Below are positions 11,731 through 25,499 of a stretch of DNA of 64,000 bases, piece by piece; position 1 is the first letter of the stretch, and each line of letters opens with the position of its first letter. Below the pieces are notes generated by a model that did not search any database, was not told where the DNA came from, and saw nothing but the letters and a program-made list of their open reading frames with translations. The position numbers and the translations under genes are program-made. The stretch comes from Guyanagaster necrorhizus (lineage: Eukaryota; Basidiomycota; Agaricomycetes; Agaricales; Physalacriaceae). The DNA lies in contig NW_025064887.1 in NCBI RefSeq assembly GCF_019112545.1, forward strand, positions 385,448-449,447, given 5' to 3'.

Positions 11731-11832
11731 TGCGATGAAAAAAAGTTGAATGGGTGATGAAAGTCAAAAAGAGAAGGGTTAGTTTGACGAGAAAGGAAAG
11801 TTCCCTCCGCTGCCGTGTCTGCTCTAGATTGA
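11731..11832. promoter_or_regulatory. Short divergent promoter, CSN7 / guanine deaminase
   Basis: Only 102 bases separate the two outward start codons, so the promoters of both genes must overlap or share elements. It contains a purine-rich run on the plus strand (agtcaaaaagagaagggtt) and no clear TATA box. Confidence 0.6.
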
Positions 11833-13559
11833 ATGTCTACCACCATCTACTACGGCTCTGTTGTTAACCCTGTCAATCTGACGTCGTTCCAGGCGCTGCC
11901 ACGATGTCTCCTTGCCGTCGGAGCCACCGGATGCGTGGAATGGCTAGTTGAAGACGTGGAAGACGCCCTCGTTCGCGAAACGATGGGTCGTATGGGCTGC
12001 CTTGATAACGTTGTCATTCCTTTGAAGGAAACAGAATTTATCATGCCCGGCTTTATCGATACACATACTGTATGTGATTTCGTCTGCATGACGATCTATC
12101 ATCTCAATTCGGTTTGTAGCATGCACCTCAGTTTCGAAACATTGGCAGGTAAACATGGGCGCGTCGCCTTGGTTTGCGTTTACTGACATCTGTTAGCGGA
12201 CAGCAATATGAACTGCTAGACTGGCTTTCCATCGTCACCTTTCCTACGGAGACGAAATTCGCGGACCTTGACTTCGCACGACGTACTTACTCCTCGGTTG
12301 TGCGTCGAATCATTAATAATGGAGTATGTTTTATTCCGCTTTCACTTGGTAATCATTGAGAAACATTCATTTCGGTGTCAGACTACGACTTGTTGTTACT
12401 ACGGAACATTGCACCTTGAAGCTACGAAGCTTCTGGCAGATATAATCAAATCTTATGGTGCGCTCTTTTCTTTTCCACTTCTTTCGGTGATTGTGATGAA
12501 GCGGTTTCATTCACAGGCCAGCGTGCGTTCGTGGGGGTAGGTTCAAGTGTTTACGGCAGATATCCACGTGGGTGACCATGTTCTTATCTTCAGAAATGCA
12601 ACATGGACAGAAACTGTCCCGACTACTACGTAGAACCATCTGCCGAGGCCTCTATCGACGCGACGGAATCGCTTATTTCCCATATTCGGTCCCTGGATTC
12701 TAACCACACAGAGGAACCTCTCGTGCAACCAATTCTGACGCCGCGATTTGCAATATCGTGTAGTCCTCCTCTGCTCGCATCTCTCGGCAAACTCGTGTTG
12801 TCAGATTCTAGCCTAAGAATACAGACACATATATCAGAAAATGAATCTGAAATCGAATTAACCAAAGAATTATTTCCTGAATGTCCTTCTTATGCGCATG
12901 TTTATGACTCCTTCGGATTGTTGCGCTCCAACACCATCTTGGCGCACGCCGTACATCTTGAACCCCATGAGATGGACCTCATTGCACAGCGTGGAGCGGG
13001 GATCAGTCACTGTCCAACCAGCAATTTCAATTTGAGTAGCGGTGTCGCGCCAGTCGGAGAATTCTTGGACAGAGGCATAAAGGTCTGTGTCTTGTCCTCT
13101 TGGGAGTGAATGGTTACTCGATCTCTTCTTCTGTAGGTCGGCCTCGGTACCGACGTTTCAGGCGGATACTCCCCATCCATCCTCAACAGCGTACAAACCG
13201 CCAGTATCGCCGCTAAAGTGGTCGCCATGCAGGCAAAGGGATCGAAGCCGACGTCAGGGAACTTCAGTGATCGACAGCTTTCCGTCGCGACACTGTTGTA
13301 TCTCGCGACGCTCGGTGGAGCTGAAGTCTGTGATCTAAAGGAACGTGTTGGGTCGTTTGCTCCGGGAAAATCGTTTGACGCGTTGATCGTTAATGTTTCT
13401 GACAAGGGTGGCAACCCTTGTATTTGGGGCACAGGAGAGGAAGAGAAAGGGAAGGCGGCCCTTGAGGGCATGTTGGAGAGATTGCTTTTCTGCGGAGACG
13501 ACAGAAACATTGCGAGGGTGTTCATTCAAGGCAAACTTGTTGGAGGAACAGAATTCTAA
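11833..13559 (+). CDS. GUD1: Guanine deaminase
   Basis: Zinc amidohydrolase that converts guanine to xanthine in purine salvage/catabolism. The metal motif is built across introns: exon 1 ends PGFIDTHT and a 29-base exon gives HAPQFRNIG, which continues as SGQQYELLDWLSIVTFPTE. Further family marks are TCCYYGTLHLEATKLLADI, FVGKCNMDRNCPDYY, PRFAISCSPPLLASLG, IQTHISENESEI, SNTILAHAVHLEPHEMDLI, GAGISHCPTSNFNLSSGVAP and GLGTDVSGGYSPSILNSVQT, with Asp of GTDVSGG as a metal or catalytic ligand. The stop follows KLVGGTEF. About 470 residues, as usual. The usual PN after HAPQ is RN here. Neighbouring CSN7 is transcribed divergently. Confidence 0.93.
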
Positions 13560-13678
13560 TTTCGGTCTACATTCCAGGATGCAGTGTTATAGATATTTCT
13601 AAGGGTATAGTACAAGTACAGGCAAAAACATACCATAGAATACAAATAGAATTCTTAGTTGCTTAGAATCACGTATAG

Positions 13679-15134
13679 TTACCGATCACTCTCATAGTAG
13701 CCAAACTCCCATTTGAAACAGTCCTGATACCATGTCAAGCAAGAGCCAAAGTAAGTATCGTGATCACTCACCACGCAGTCTTCTTCCTCTCTAGGCAAAG
13801 GAACATTCCGCCCGTCTTCCCAGTCAATAACATCCGCTTCCAGGACTTTGGTGATGACGTCCTTAATGACATGCTTCCTAACGTCTACTTTCCACCCTAG
13901 TACATTCACAGTATCGAATACAATACTCTTTCCAAGATGACATCTAGTTTCAAGGGCGTAGCCAGCCTGAGTACAAGGGGAACCAAAGCCGGTGCATGTT
14001 CCCTGAGGAATGGGATCACCGGTGTGATATACGTGTGTTATCGGAACCGGAGAAGCCGACCCATTAAGAGGTGGTGGCAGAGGTAGATGTAAGCGTTTAG
14101 CGGCTAGTCGTTCACCGGGAGATTCAAAGGCAACAGCCGGTAGACCAAACGTGGAGCCTAAAAGACTGGCTAAAGCACCCCCCAGTGAATGTCCTACAAG
14201 CCATATGTTGGCTTTGGGATAAAGGATCAGTAGATCTTCTACAAGATTCTGCGCAACCCTTGTTAACGCCAGAAGCATACAGCGTATGTAGTAGTGACAC
14301 TTACGACGCCAACGGAATAGAATAAGCTGTCCTGGATTAGTGCTTCTGAAAGGCATGTATTATCACATCGCCAGTGGTTCGCGTAGCAGTCGCAGACTGT
14401 ACGAAATACCCATGAGACATCTACCCGAGCACAACAGCACGAGAACAGCCTGATACAAGACAACTATCAGCGACTTGCACAGATATGTACCTGTGAAAGC
14501 ATACAGGTTGTCATTGAATTTATCCTTCTTCGATGAGGGCCCTTGTACTGTAGTTCCCTTGATGGACAAGATGATGGTGGAGTCATCGGAAGATATAAAA
14601 ACATGGCCCCGAAACCCGTCCGCAGGATCCTCCCATCCAAAAGGAAAACTCTAAACATAGTTTCAGCATGACAATATGGACGAATACAAGGGTATGGCTG
14701 CTCACAGTATTCCACGGGCCATCAAGATCGTACCAGTTCTTCTTTCCAGGAAGAGCATAGGCATTACCGCTCATGCGGGCTAGCTGGGCAAGGGTGTGAA
14801 TGTCTTGGACGTCAGGCCCAAGGACCTCGACGGGGATCCATTCTACTCTCTCGCTTTCACTGTATCGCATGGAACGCATCCGTGCCCTGTGGATCGCTTC
14901 CGCAGAATTCGGTCGATAAACAACCGTCGGCTGAGCTTTGAGGCTTAATGTCGGACCGATATTCGATAAAAGCAGAGGGGAAGCCGTAAGAGTCTGTGCT
15001 TCGGGTGATGGAAGGGGGAAGTCATGATACTGGGAGAACTCTAAAGTGCTGGCAGCTACGCTTAGAGAAACAGACACTTGAGCATAAAATAGAGGGAAAG
15101 CTAGCGTTATCAGGCGGCAATACGTCGACAGCAT
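13679..15134 (-). CDS. ATG15: ATG15, vacuolar phospholipase of autophagy
   Basis: Class 3 lipase that breaks down autophagic and multivesicular bodies in the vacuole. The ATG at 15134 opens a hydrophobic signal-anchor [20 protein letters not shown]. Family blocks follow: [60 protein letters not shown] and [11 protein letters not shown]. This last block is spliced (55-base intron with donor gtatgc) to [20 protein letters not shown]. Then comes the nucleophile elbow [20 protein letters not shown] (GHSLGG). Later parts are [20 protein letters not shown] with HTGD, and the C-terminal [20 protein letters not shown]. About 425 residues. An upstream GTG in the same frame is not needed as a start. 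Confidence 0.92.
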
Positions 15135-15224
15135 CGTAAGGACATCAAGGGCAAGAGTAAAAGGTAGAACGCACAAATTTGGTGTTGCTCGGAGATTGCC
15201 GTCTCCACTCAAAACTTGTGAAGG

Positions 15225-15304
15225 CACGAAAATGTATCTGTATTGCCAGCAATTTGGGTACAGTCACGAAAATGTATCTTTGTTGCCAGCAGTCTGGGTA
15301 CAAT
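15225..15304. repeat. Two tandem 40-base repeats
   Basis: Units 15225-15264 and 15265-15304 both start cacgaaaatgtatct, include ttgccagca and end tgggtaca plus two bases. They differ at five positions. They lie between the ATG15 start and the sulfatase stop, just outside both genes. Confidence 0.9.
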
Positions 15305-15309
15305 GACAG

Positions 15310-17406
<2,097 letters not shown>

Positions 17407-18374
17407 CTCTAAAACTGTAGATGGTCAATCTATTCCAAGTTCATGTACCGTCTGTTCAGTGGCAATCACTCCTTATTGCGCCATCGCCTACGAAATGAGG
17501 TATTCTTGTTCGTCATAGATTCAAGCATTCGGGTTATTGCGAAGCGCAGCACACTGGAGGCGAATTCAATTTTCACGTTTCTCGAATTCGTAATGGTCAA
17601 GCCTTGAAGTTTATGTACACTTGGCAGGCCTATCGAGTCTTTTTTTCGGAGCGATAGAGGCAGCGGAGTGGTAGGAGTTTTTTCAGATACTCAAAGCTAC
17701 GCCCAGGTTAAATATTCTCTGGCCCTTGTCCATTTTCTTTGACGTGTCAGCTGAAATTTTAACTTAATTAATGCAACGGGGACCTCCGTACTGTAATATT
17801 CTGCTATCCAGAGCCCATGTGTAAAGGCTGTTGAAGATTGTCACGATGCGTACTACGTTCAAGGCATTCCTTACTTTATTTCTCTGTGCTCTCCGTCTCA
17901 GGCCACGCACTGAATTTCGTCAACGAATCCCGGCCGTCCCTTCCCATTTCGTGGCAACGGCCTCCTACGTATTGCGTACCTCGTGAATTATGTTCCTTCT
18001 CTAGGCTCTTCTGGCTCTGGACTTCTAGGCCGCTTTCATCAAAGCAATATCTGACAACACCGACCAGCATCAGAAAATTCCGCAAATAGGTTACAGCTTA
18101 CTGCTTCATCTACTTTATTCTCCCATAACGCGTAATAACCCACGTGCATAGGAGGGGTTAGAGTTAGCGACGACTGTCCTTCATTGGCTAGACTGACTTC
18201 TATGCTATCCTGAAATTTGCCTGAAATCGTACTTGACTATACCCGCGACCAGGTCAAATATCTCTCTGGCAACCATTCAGGCCTTATCCATTCTTTCTTT
18301 GACATGTCGGTCAAAATCATCGTGGCGATAGCTTCCGCACTGTAGTAGCTCTTCAACAAGGTCATACAAAAGTT
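17407..18374. other. Intergenic stretch with a diverged duplicated segment
   Basis: No supported gene. A segment at about 17701-17766 (caggttaaatattctctggc ... cattttctttgacgtgtcag) reappears diverged at about 18247-18318 (caggtcaaatatctctctgg ... cattctttctttgacatgtc). This suggests an old duplication within the interval. The left copy lies upstream of the sulfatase start and the right one just past the oxidoreductase stop. Confidence 0.6.
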
Positions 18375-19931
18375 TTATAGAAATTGAACCCACCATGCAT
18401 ATGCTCGCGGCATTCCATGTCCCGTATAGCCTGCAGAGATATACTGCCCTTCATGTCCTTCAGGATGAGAAGGATCTATAACGGGCCCAACCTGACAAGA
18501 ATATAAGATATCACTTTTTGGGTGAAACAAGTACCAGGGACTTACAAAAGGATCTCCCATCTTCGTATATCCCATGATCCCAGTCCATTCCATTTCCGGC
18601 TCTTGGTTATCTCCCTCAAACACTTCCCCCAGAAACCCTCTCAGAGCCTTTCCTACATCCGTATTGACGCTCCCGTCATCGGTTTCGTAATATTCAAACC
18701 CAGGACCTGACACTTCTCTACCACCGCCTAATATGACTAAACCCTCCCCTCTAGGCCGCGGAAACCAATATTCAAATCCCTCATTCCCGTCCCAGCTTCC
18801 CGGCGCCAACCTAGCTGAGGAGCGCATGGCAACGATCTGACCGCGTGTCGGTACGATACCTTGCGGTCCTGCGAGGTGTGGCAGGAGATAACTAGCATAA
18901 CCGTTCGTTGCATGAACAACATATGAGCAAGATATTGATCCTCGTGGCGTATTGACTTTCCACCGTCGAGTAGAATTCGAAGATGAACTAACAGAGGTGA
19001 CAGGTGTTCGTGTATGTAGCGTCAAATTACCATCTGAGAGGCGTAGCTTAGCAATCCGGTACAGGTGTGTGACAAACTTGAGAGGCCATAGGTTGTGCCC
19101 ATCGAACTGTGCGGCTGGGTACGATGTTCCATATTTCTGCAATTTTGTCACATCAAGCCTAGACTATTGATGATTCAAAATTCCTACCGTCTGCATGTCT
19201 TCCGTACTTGCCCACTTTACATCGAGTTCTAAGCCCGCTGCGCGTGCCTCCACATAGTCCCTCCACGCCTCTTCTCGTTCCTTCTCCGTTAGGAAAAGAG
19301 TAGTATGCCCCCCGCGCACAAGGTCTACCGCGTCCGCTAGACCTTCTTGGTGTATAATCTTTACGATAGCTTCTGCAGTATAATTCTCCAGCTGGAGCGA
19401 CCTAACTGCCTCCTCTATCCCGTACTGACTAGTGCTTGCACTAAACCCCAGGAACGTGGATGGGGTAAGGTGACCACCGTTACGTCCTAGCATAATGAGG
19501 GATTAGAAACTTAGTTGAAGATTCTCGGCTCAAACGCACCCGTAGCCCCTGAGCCTATAACAATGACAGTAAGCACCGAAAGACGGAAAGATGATAAACG
19601 AACAGAAATCCCTCGCTTCTAGTACAATCACTTTCAGGCCAGAGTTATTGGAGAGATGATAAGCGGCAGAGACACCGGTGATTCCTGAGCCAATGATACA
19701 AACATCCGCATCTTGAGTTAGAACGCCTGTACTGCCCTCGCCTCCTAAAGGATTAGCATCCGGGGTATCGATCCAGAAAGATCTTGTAGGGTTGGCTGCG
19801 GGGAGACTTGCACGAGGGTTCGATTTGGGTAGGGCCAATACAAGTTGGGATCCTTCGAGCTGTAGAAGGGGTACAGAAAGCGTCGGAGTAGTGATTATGA
19901 TCAGAAGAATTGACAAGAAGGAAGCTCTCAT
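18375..19931 (-). CDS. Secreted FAD-dependent oxidoreductase (DAO family)
   Basis: Amine/amino-acid-oxidase type flavoprotein; the substrate is not known. The ATG at 19931 begins a clear signal peptide, MRASFLSILLIIITTPTLSV. The dinucleotide-binding site is DADVCIIGSGITGVSAAYHL (GxGxxG), ending at VIVLEARDFC. A 15-base exon at 19540-19554 then codes the SGAT part of SGATGRNGGH, the region next to the flavin in this family. The rest includes YGTSYPAAQFDGHNLWPLKF, YVVHATNGYASYLLPHLAGP, GIVPTRGQIVAMRSSA, GLVILGGGREVSG and the C-terminal FAD contact YISAGYTGHGMPRAYAW. About 485 residues. Secretion is inferred from the leader alone. Confidence 0.88.
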
Positions 19932-20525
19932 TGCTTAAGAGATAACAAAAATCTAGAAAATTCTTCAAGTTCAGTGAGACGCTGATGAATACGAATAATA
20001 TTACCTCTTAGTTCAGAAAGAGACACCAGTTTTGCGGTGAACGCCAGTCACAGACGGAACGAAGGGCTTCGAAGATTAAGTGTTCTCCTGTACTTTCGGA
20101 ATCTCGGGCCGATCCTATAAGGTACGAACAGAGGCATGTCATTGATAAGAGACCTTTGCCATAAGTCTCCTTCGTTCACTGTCTCCAGGCTCTTCAATTT
20201 TATTGACTCACCCACCTACGCCTTTCTTTCCGCCCTCTCGTTCACTCGCAAGCGCTCCAGACTTGTGACTTCGCAACGGTACCCCGACTCTGGGACACCT
20301 ACAAGTCGGCAATTCTCACCTCACTCCTCCCTTCGCAAAGTCCAAGCCTCAGACAACCCACCGTATACACAAGTATCCGGTGTACATCATATTCACCTTC
20401 CCTCTCAGGCCATACTTAGCTTATCCAGCATTGAAAGCCGCACGAAAAGCCAGCAATGACCACCGTTGAAACAGTGTGTATGCAGGCACAGTAGAAAAAG
20501 TGTGTACATTCAAAAATCATATACC
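19932..20525. other. Intergenic interval, oxidoreductase / APN2
   Basis: Holds the oxidoreductase promoter on the left and the APN2 3' flank on the right. One 107-codon plus-strand frame begins at 20136 (MSLIRDLCHK). It has no recognisable domain and I do not accept it as a gene. Confidence 0.5.
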
Positions 20526-22520
20526 TCAGGTCTCCTTCCTCAAAGCCTCTCTCTTGACTTCACTTGACCATTTGAAAAAGTTGCATTTATATCTCGGATC
20601 CACGTCTTCTCTATCTCGTTCAACTCTTCCTTTATCATAACCCGGGCCAACAGGTCTGCATAGCCTAATCAGCGCTTGAATGGGATCAAATATGAACGCA
20701 TACCGCGAACAGATGAAAAAATTCTTTCCTTTATTGGTTCCAGGCTTTGTAACAGTCAACTCCTTCGCAGGTTCGTTGTGAACAAGACAGTGGGGTGGCT
20801 GGATAGGGGCCAGAAGTGCTTTCCATGCACTGCGGCTCTTTGATGAAGACGAGGAGGTCGTCTTTGCGTCGACTGACAGTGAGAGCTTCACTGCTAATCG
20901 GTAATCTTCATCTTCCATATCATCGTCATCATCTTGCACTGTCATTGGTTTAGCTGGCTCCTTTGGTTTGCTGAAGAATGACGAAAGCTTTGTCTGTCCT
21001 TCGGGGTCGAGTTTCGCCTTCTTGCAGCTGGATGAAACTTGCAGCTGAGATTGCTTACGCTTTACAGGCACAGGCTGCGACAGCTGTAATTTACCTATGC
21101 TTTTTGATGACGAGGCCTGCGAGGACAATTGAGACGAGGGTGTTGGTGAAGGCGAAAGCGATATTGGCGATGCTGGTTGGGTGTCACTAGCGAATTTACG
21201 TGTAGGTGCGTTTTGCCCGAAGAACGTATCAATGGAACGCTGTTTCCCCGAAAACTCGTCCCAATACTTGGAGGAGAGTCTAGGCACTTCAACGGCATTT
21301 GTGCCCAGCATACGTTGAAACTGACATGGCTCCTCCGTGCCCGGTAGTTGGTCATAAAGGTCGAGCATGACTGGGCAGTGATCACTACCCTTGACATGAG
21401 GCTGTATGTCCGCCGCTTTCACCCATGGAAGTAGACCGGGGGTGATCAGGATGTAGTCTATGCGCGTACCATAATTTGATGCTCGGGCAGATATCTTGGT
21501 ATTCCAGCCTAATGAACGTTAGCTGCGAGAAAATCGGATGACACGACGCGATGACACTTACAAGTAAACATACCCTTCCTATCAGGCCATTGTCGCCTCA
21601 CTACGTCGACCATCGACCCCCCTCCTTCAATAAGCCACTCCCTCAGCCAATGCCTACCCTCTTTCTCTGCCCAAAATGTTTCTTCTGCAACAGCTGCGTC
21701 TCCTGCACCTTTAAGTTTGAGCTTCTTCAGCACGATCTCTCCCTCGCAGTGATCAATCAACGACGCGCACGCATTGAGATCACCAACGACAATAACCTCT
21801 CGTTTTTCCAATTCGACTAGCCTCTTCACTCGTTCCGACAATAGTCGATGAAAATCCATCTTGTACTTGATACGGTCTTCTGCATCTGTACCGTCGTTGG
21901 GGCAGTAAACATTGATCAGCACGAACATGCCAAAGTCAAGCACAAGAGCACGGCCTTCGCTGTCCAAATCCTTGAGGTCTAGTTCGCCATCTCCGTCGCC
22001 TTCAGCCTCAACAGGCGAATGACATGGATAAGACGCAATAGGGGAAATTCGTTCTTCGTGAGCGAGCGGTGGTTTGATATCCAATAGCCCAGTCAGTCCT
22101 TCCTCGGCTTTTTGAGGTATGATACGTGTGTAAGTTGCCACTCCCGAGTAGCCAGTTTTCTTTGCAGGAAATGAGAAGAAGGCCGTGTAGGACTCTGGCG
22201 TCGCGATGTCCTTGCTGAGATTTTGACGCGAAGTTTTCATCTCTACGGCGAGTAAGGCTCATGAAGGAGCCGTTTTCAAGAAAACACACCTTGAAAGCAT
22301 ATAATGTCGGCATCCAGGTGGTCCAAGATTGCTTCCTGCTTCTTCAGCGTATTCCATCTGCATGCGACAGGTCATTGAATGCTATTAACGAGCATGACTG
22401 CCTACGGGTGATATTGGGGTATCGTTCGGATCCCATTCTGTTGGACCGACGGTGCTATATTCAGCTGCTGCGACCATGTTGACGCGGAGGGCTCACAATA
22501 TTCCAAGTCAGTATCCGCAT
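20526..22520 (-). CDS. APN2: APN2-type AP endonuclease with PIP box and GRF zinc finger
   Basis: Class II AP endonuclease / 3' phosphodiesterase of base-excision repair (exonuclease III fold), nuclear. Four small 5' exons from the ATG at 22520 give MRILTWNI, NGIRTIPQYHP, WNTLKKQEAILDHLDADIIC and FQEMKTSRQN. Catalytic marks are N7/N9, the metal Glu of FQEMK (about 42), VINVYCPNDG-type core (here VLINVYCPNDGTD), VVGDLNA, TRIDYILITPG and KGSDHCPVMLDLY. The C-terminal half carries a PCNA-binding motif QRSIDTFF and a second similar one, QTKLSSFF. The end is a GRF zinc finger: CLVHNEPAKELTVTKPGTNK and FFICSR, joined to DPRYKCNFFKW. About 600 residues. This full architecture is that of eukaryotic Apn2/APE2. 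Confidence 0.95.
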
Positions 22521-23041
22521 GCCCTCATCACCCTCCCATCCATATAATAGTTAAGGAATGAAGCCGTCGGTTTCACTAGAAAGAATATGAGTACTTAATG
22601 TATCCGCTGGCTCCACAGTGGATAGTTTTTGGTAAAGGAGTGAGACGTGTATTCTGGGGTTAGGGTCCCAGGTGTCAGCTACACAGCCATCTGGACAAAA
22701 ATTTCCTTCGCACTCAGTTCAATCAGTCGATAACACTATAAATCACGGTTCAAAGCTTGATAATGATAAGGACGCAAGACATTGCTAGTGCCAAAAGAAT
22801 GATTTGAACAAAATGCTATGAGACAAGAAATATATCTCATAGACACAAATCAAATGGGTATATAGTATATACAACACCTTAACCTCATTCTCGCATCTTC
22901 ACCGGAGCCATCAAATGTCGTTTGTCCAGCAGCTTAGCGTTTGAGGCTCCGACAACGAACGAAACAGAACCCGCGTCACGATAGTTACAGGCCAAAAAAG
23001 AATGAATAAGATAAAAAGAGAGTGCGCTGTGCAGATCATGT
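22521..23041. other. Intergenic interval, APN2 promoter and 3' flank of a membrane-protein gene
   Basis: No gene seen. A/T-rich; bases around 22830-22890 (tatatctc..., gtatatagtatatac) are likely 3' flank of the minus-strand gene to the right. Confidence 0.45.
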
Positions 23042-24839
23042 TCACATGGTCTTGCCACTGTTGTTGTCGTCTTCCCACGTAGCCCCATAGGCACCTACAA
23101 GACAATCAGTAGCTGTCCAATCTTTTATATATGATACTCACCTCGAGAAGGACTCATAGCGCCAGGACCTGCAGGAACCAAAGTTCTTGCTGCAGCCGCA
23201 CTTGGGTATTGGACGCCACCGGGAATCATAACGGTAGGGCTTCCATTCGTCTTCCTTCTCTCAGCGTAAGCACGTAACATGTCATCCGGACTCATGGTGT
23301 TCGAAGGCGAACTGCTGAAGCCGCTAAACATTCCATTACTGGGCGTATGAGACGAAGGGAAGGATATCGTATTCGTAGCCGAAAAGGGGTTGGGCGTATC
23401 AGAAGTGGCATCAAAGAGGGTTTCGTTGTGCAGCTCGCCATAGTGGTCATCATGTACCTTGGCAGCAGGAGGAGGGACAATGAATTGCGAACCGATATCT
23501 CCGGGATCGGCATCAGAGGCGACGTACGTAGCGGAATCGGCCTGCGAAATAGATCGTATCACTGCGGGGAGTAAGTCTGTATGCTGTCCCAAGAAAGAAA
23601 AAGAAAATTTAGACACATACTGCTAATAGCCGGGCTTAATTCTTCATCCATACTAGCCCTTACCGAGATATCTCCGTTAGCAACGCGAGCTCTGATAGCT
23701 TCAATGGTCAGACTCTCGGGTCCTGCAGTCTGAGTCGGGCTCATTGAGCCATCCGACAATCTTTCGTCACTATCCTTCTGAGTGGGTATGGGGGGAACGA
23801 AGGAATGGTGGAATGCGCGGCTTTGTCCAACAGTTGAGCGCCTTACTTCACCCGATGGCCTGGTGCCTTCAGCAAATGATACACGACTAACCCGATCAGC
23901 CGAGGTGAAAGAGGAGTTAGGTCGGCGGAACTGGGACATCTCTGGACCAACGGAAGTATTCTCTTGATTATAGAAACTGGTGCCGACGCCAGCTTGTCCG
24001 CCATCAGTAGTGTAGGTCGAGCTGGGGCGAATGCCGCCGAAGCTGAACGAACTCGCCCTGTTACCACCGGAGCCCGTTCCTGAGACCGCAATACTGTTGC
24101 GAATGGCGGCGGATGCGCCAGCAGCAGACAAACTTTTCCAGTCCTGGCTGATGGTAGACATGCGCTTGTCGACGGCCTCGCTGAACCTCTTTCTCTTCTC
24201 CTGGCCCTTCATGCGTTGCCATTTGATCCACGCGGCAACACAAAGGCCAACGAAAAGAAGGGGAACGATAACTGCTGCCGCGATTTTCCCAGCCGACATG
24301 GACGAAGACTTGTTGCCCCCAGAGAGGGAACCGACAACTTCGCTGCCCGAGTCAGTTAGCGATGTGTCAGCAGAATCAGGGACACCCGTCGAAGGCTCAG
24401 TGTAAGTTGCATTCCAGAGGGGGCCGGCAGGGAGAGTAGCAAGGAAAGGGGCATCTCCTGATGGAAGAATGGCAAGTTGCAGTTGGATGGGACTCGTGTC
24501 GTTCCACCACCTCGGCTTCAAGGTGGCGTTGTAGGTCCCGAGACTGTTGGTGACGCTTTCCCAGACGTATATCTTGGGACTGGCCAGGGAAGGGGCGTAA
24601 AGATGGATATCGACGTCGTCTGCATCCAAACAGGAGGAATCCCAAGAAATTGTGGTCGGTTCAAGTGAGTCTACAACGGCGCCCTTGGCCGGGGAAATAT
24701 AGAAACCGCCGGTAGAGCAGGCTGCGCATCTGTTAGCATTACATTACAATACGAGGAAATGAAAAAACGCACTATCGGTGGCCCTTTTTTTATGTTTTCC
24801 ACCAGCATGGCCAACCCTGTAAGGCAGCGAGCCTCCCAT
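23042..24839 (-). CDS. Single-pass membrane protein of a fungal surface family (function unknown)
   Basis: The outer domain begins TCSTGGFYISPAKGAVVDSL and continues PTTISWDSSCLDADDVDIHL, VTNSLGTYNATLKPRWWNDT and QLQLAILPSGDAPFLATLPA. It is followed by a Ser/Thr-rich stalk and one membrane helix, KIAAAVIVPLLFVGLCVAAW, with a basic stop-transfer IKWQRMKGQEKRKRF. The inner tail is long, Ser-rich and disordered (AVDKRMSTISQDWKSLSAAG) and ends, after the last intron, DNNSGKTM. About 520 residues. The layout suits a plasma-membrane or wall-sensing protein, but no function is known. The first exon is doubtful: the ATG at 24839 fits the frame but gives no good signal peptide, so a different upstream exon is possible. 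Confidence 0.7.
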
Positions 24840-25499
24840 CTTCTAATCTCCTCTATTTTCTTTTGTAAAGAGCGTAAAAAGTCAATCCAAAGAAAGGCTG
24901 CCGGTCGGGTAGGGAAAAATGTGAGGGAAAAAGGGAAAAGAAGGGATGCTGGTAAGACGCCAATCCGAAACACGAGTGACCGTTAGGAGGTTGCCAACGG
25001 CGAGGATAGGGCTTGTTTTGGCAGGTGACTTTCCAAATGTGGTGCGGACCGAGGATCCGACGGGTTAAAACTTGTATTTTTCGTGATCCCTGGTGCTATC
25101 AAAACAGATGGTCCATCCATGAAACTCGCGACGGTGACTGTACCAATTCTTGTCGTCTCAAGAGAGCTCAAAACTCAGTAAATATGAGTACCGATAAGAA
25201 TTTACCCAAATCTCACATGGCAACAAATTTCAAATGAAAGATGACACCTCACAAGATCTTCTGGACCCCGGCCGCTAAGAACTAAAGGGCTGATGGCTAA
25301 TAAGAGTCATCTAAAAAGGAATAATATAGTACTTTACTCGACAAACCAAGTGACATTAGCTTGACGAAGCCAACGTTCGTTGCAACATATGTATAGCTAC
25401 AACCAAATAAAGATAGTCTATCATCTCAGAGAAAACACGATAGCGCTAACAAGGAAATCAATACACAATTATATTTAACATCATCCCCATGTCCTTCTC
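24840..25499. other. Intergenic interval
   Basis: Promoter of the membrane-protein gene on the left and 3' flank of the transcription-factor gene on the right. No open frame of interest. A C/T-rich tract on the minus strand around 24870-24970 probably belongs to the 5' leader. Confidence 0.45.

Noticed and set aside
20136..20459. 107-codon plus-strand frame upstream of the oxidoreductase
   Set aside because: Starts with ATG but has no domain, no introns and a promoter-like location; length is within chance.
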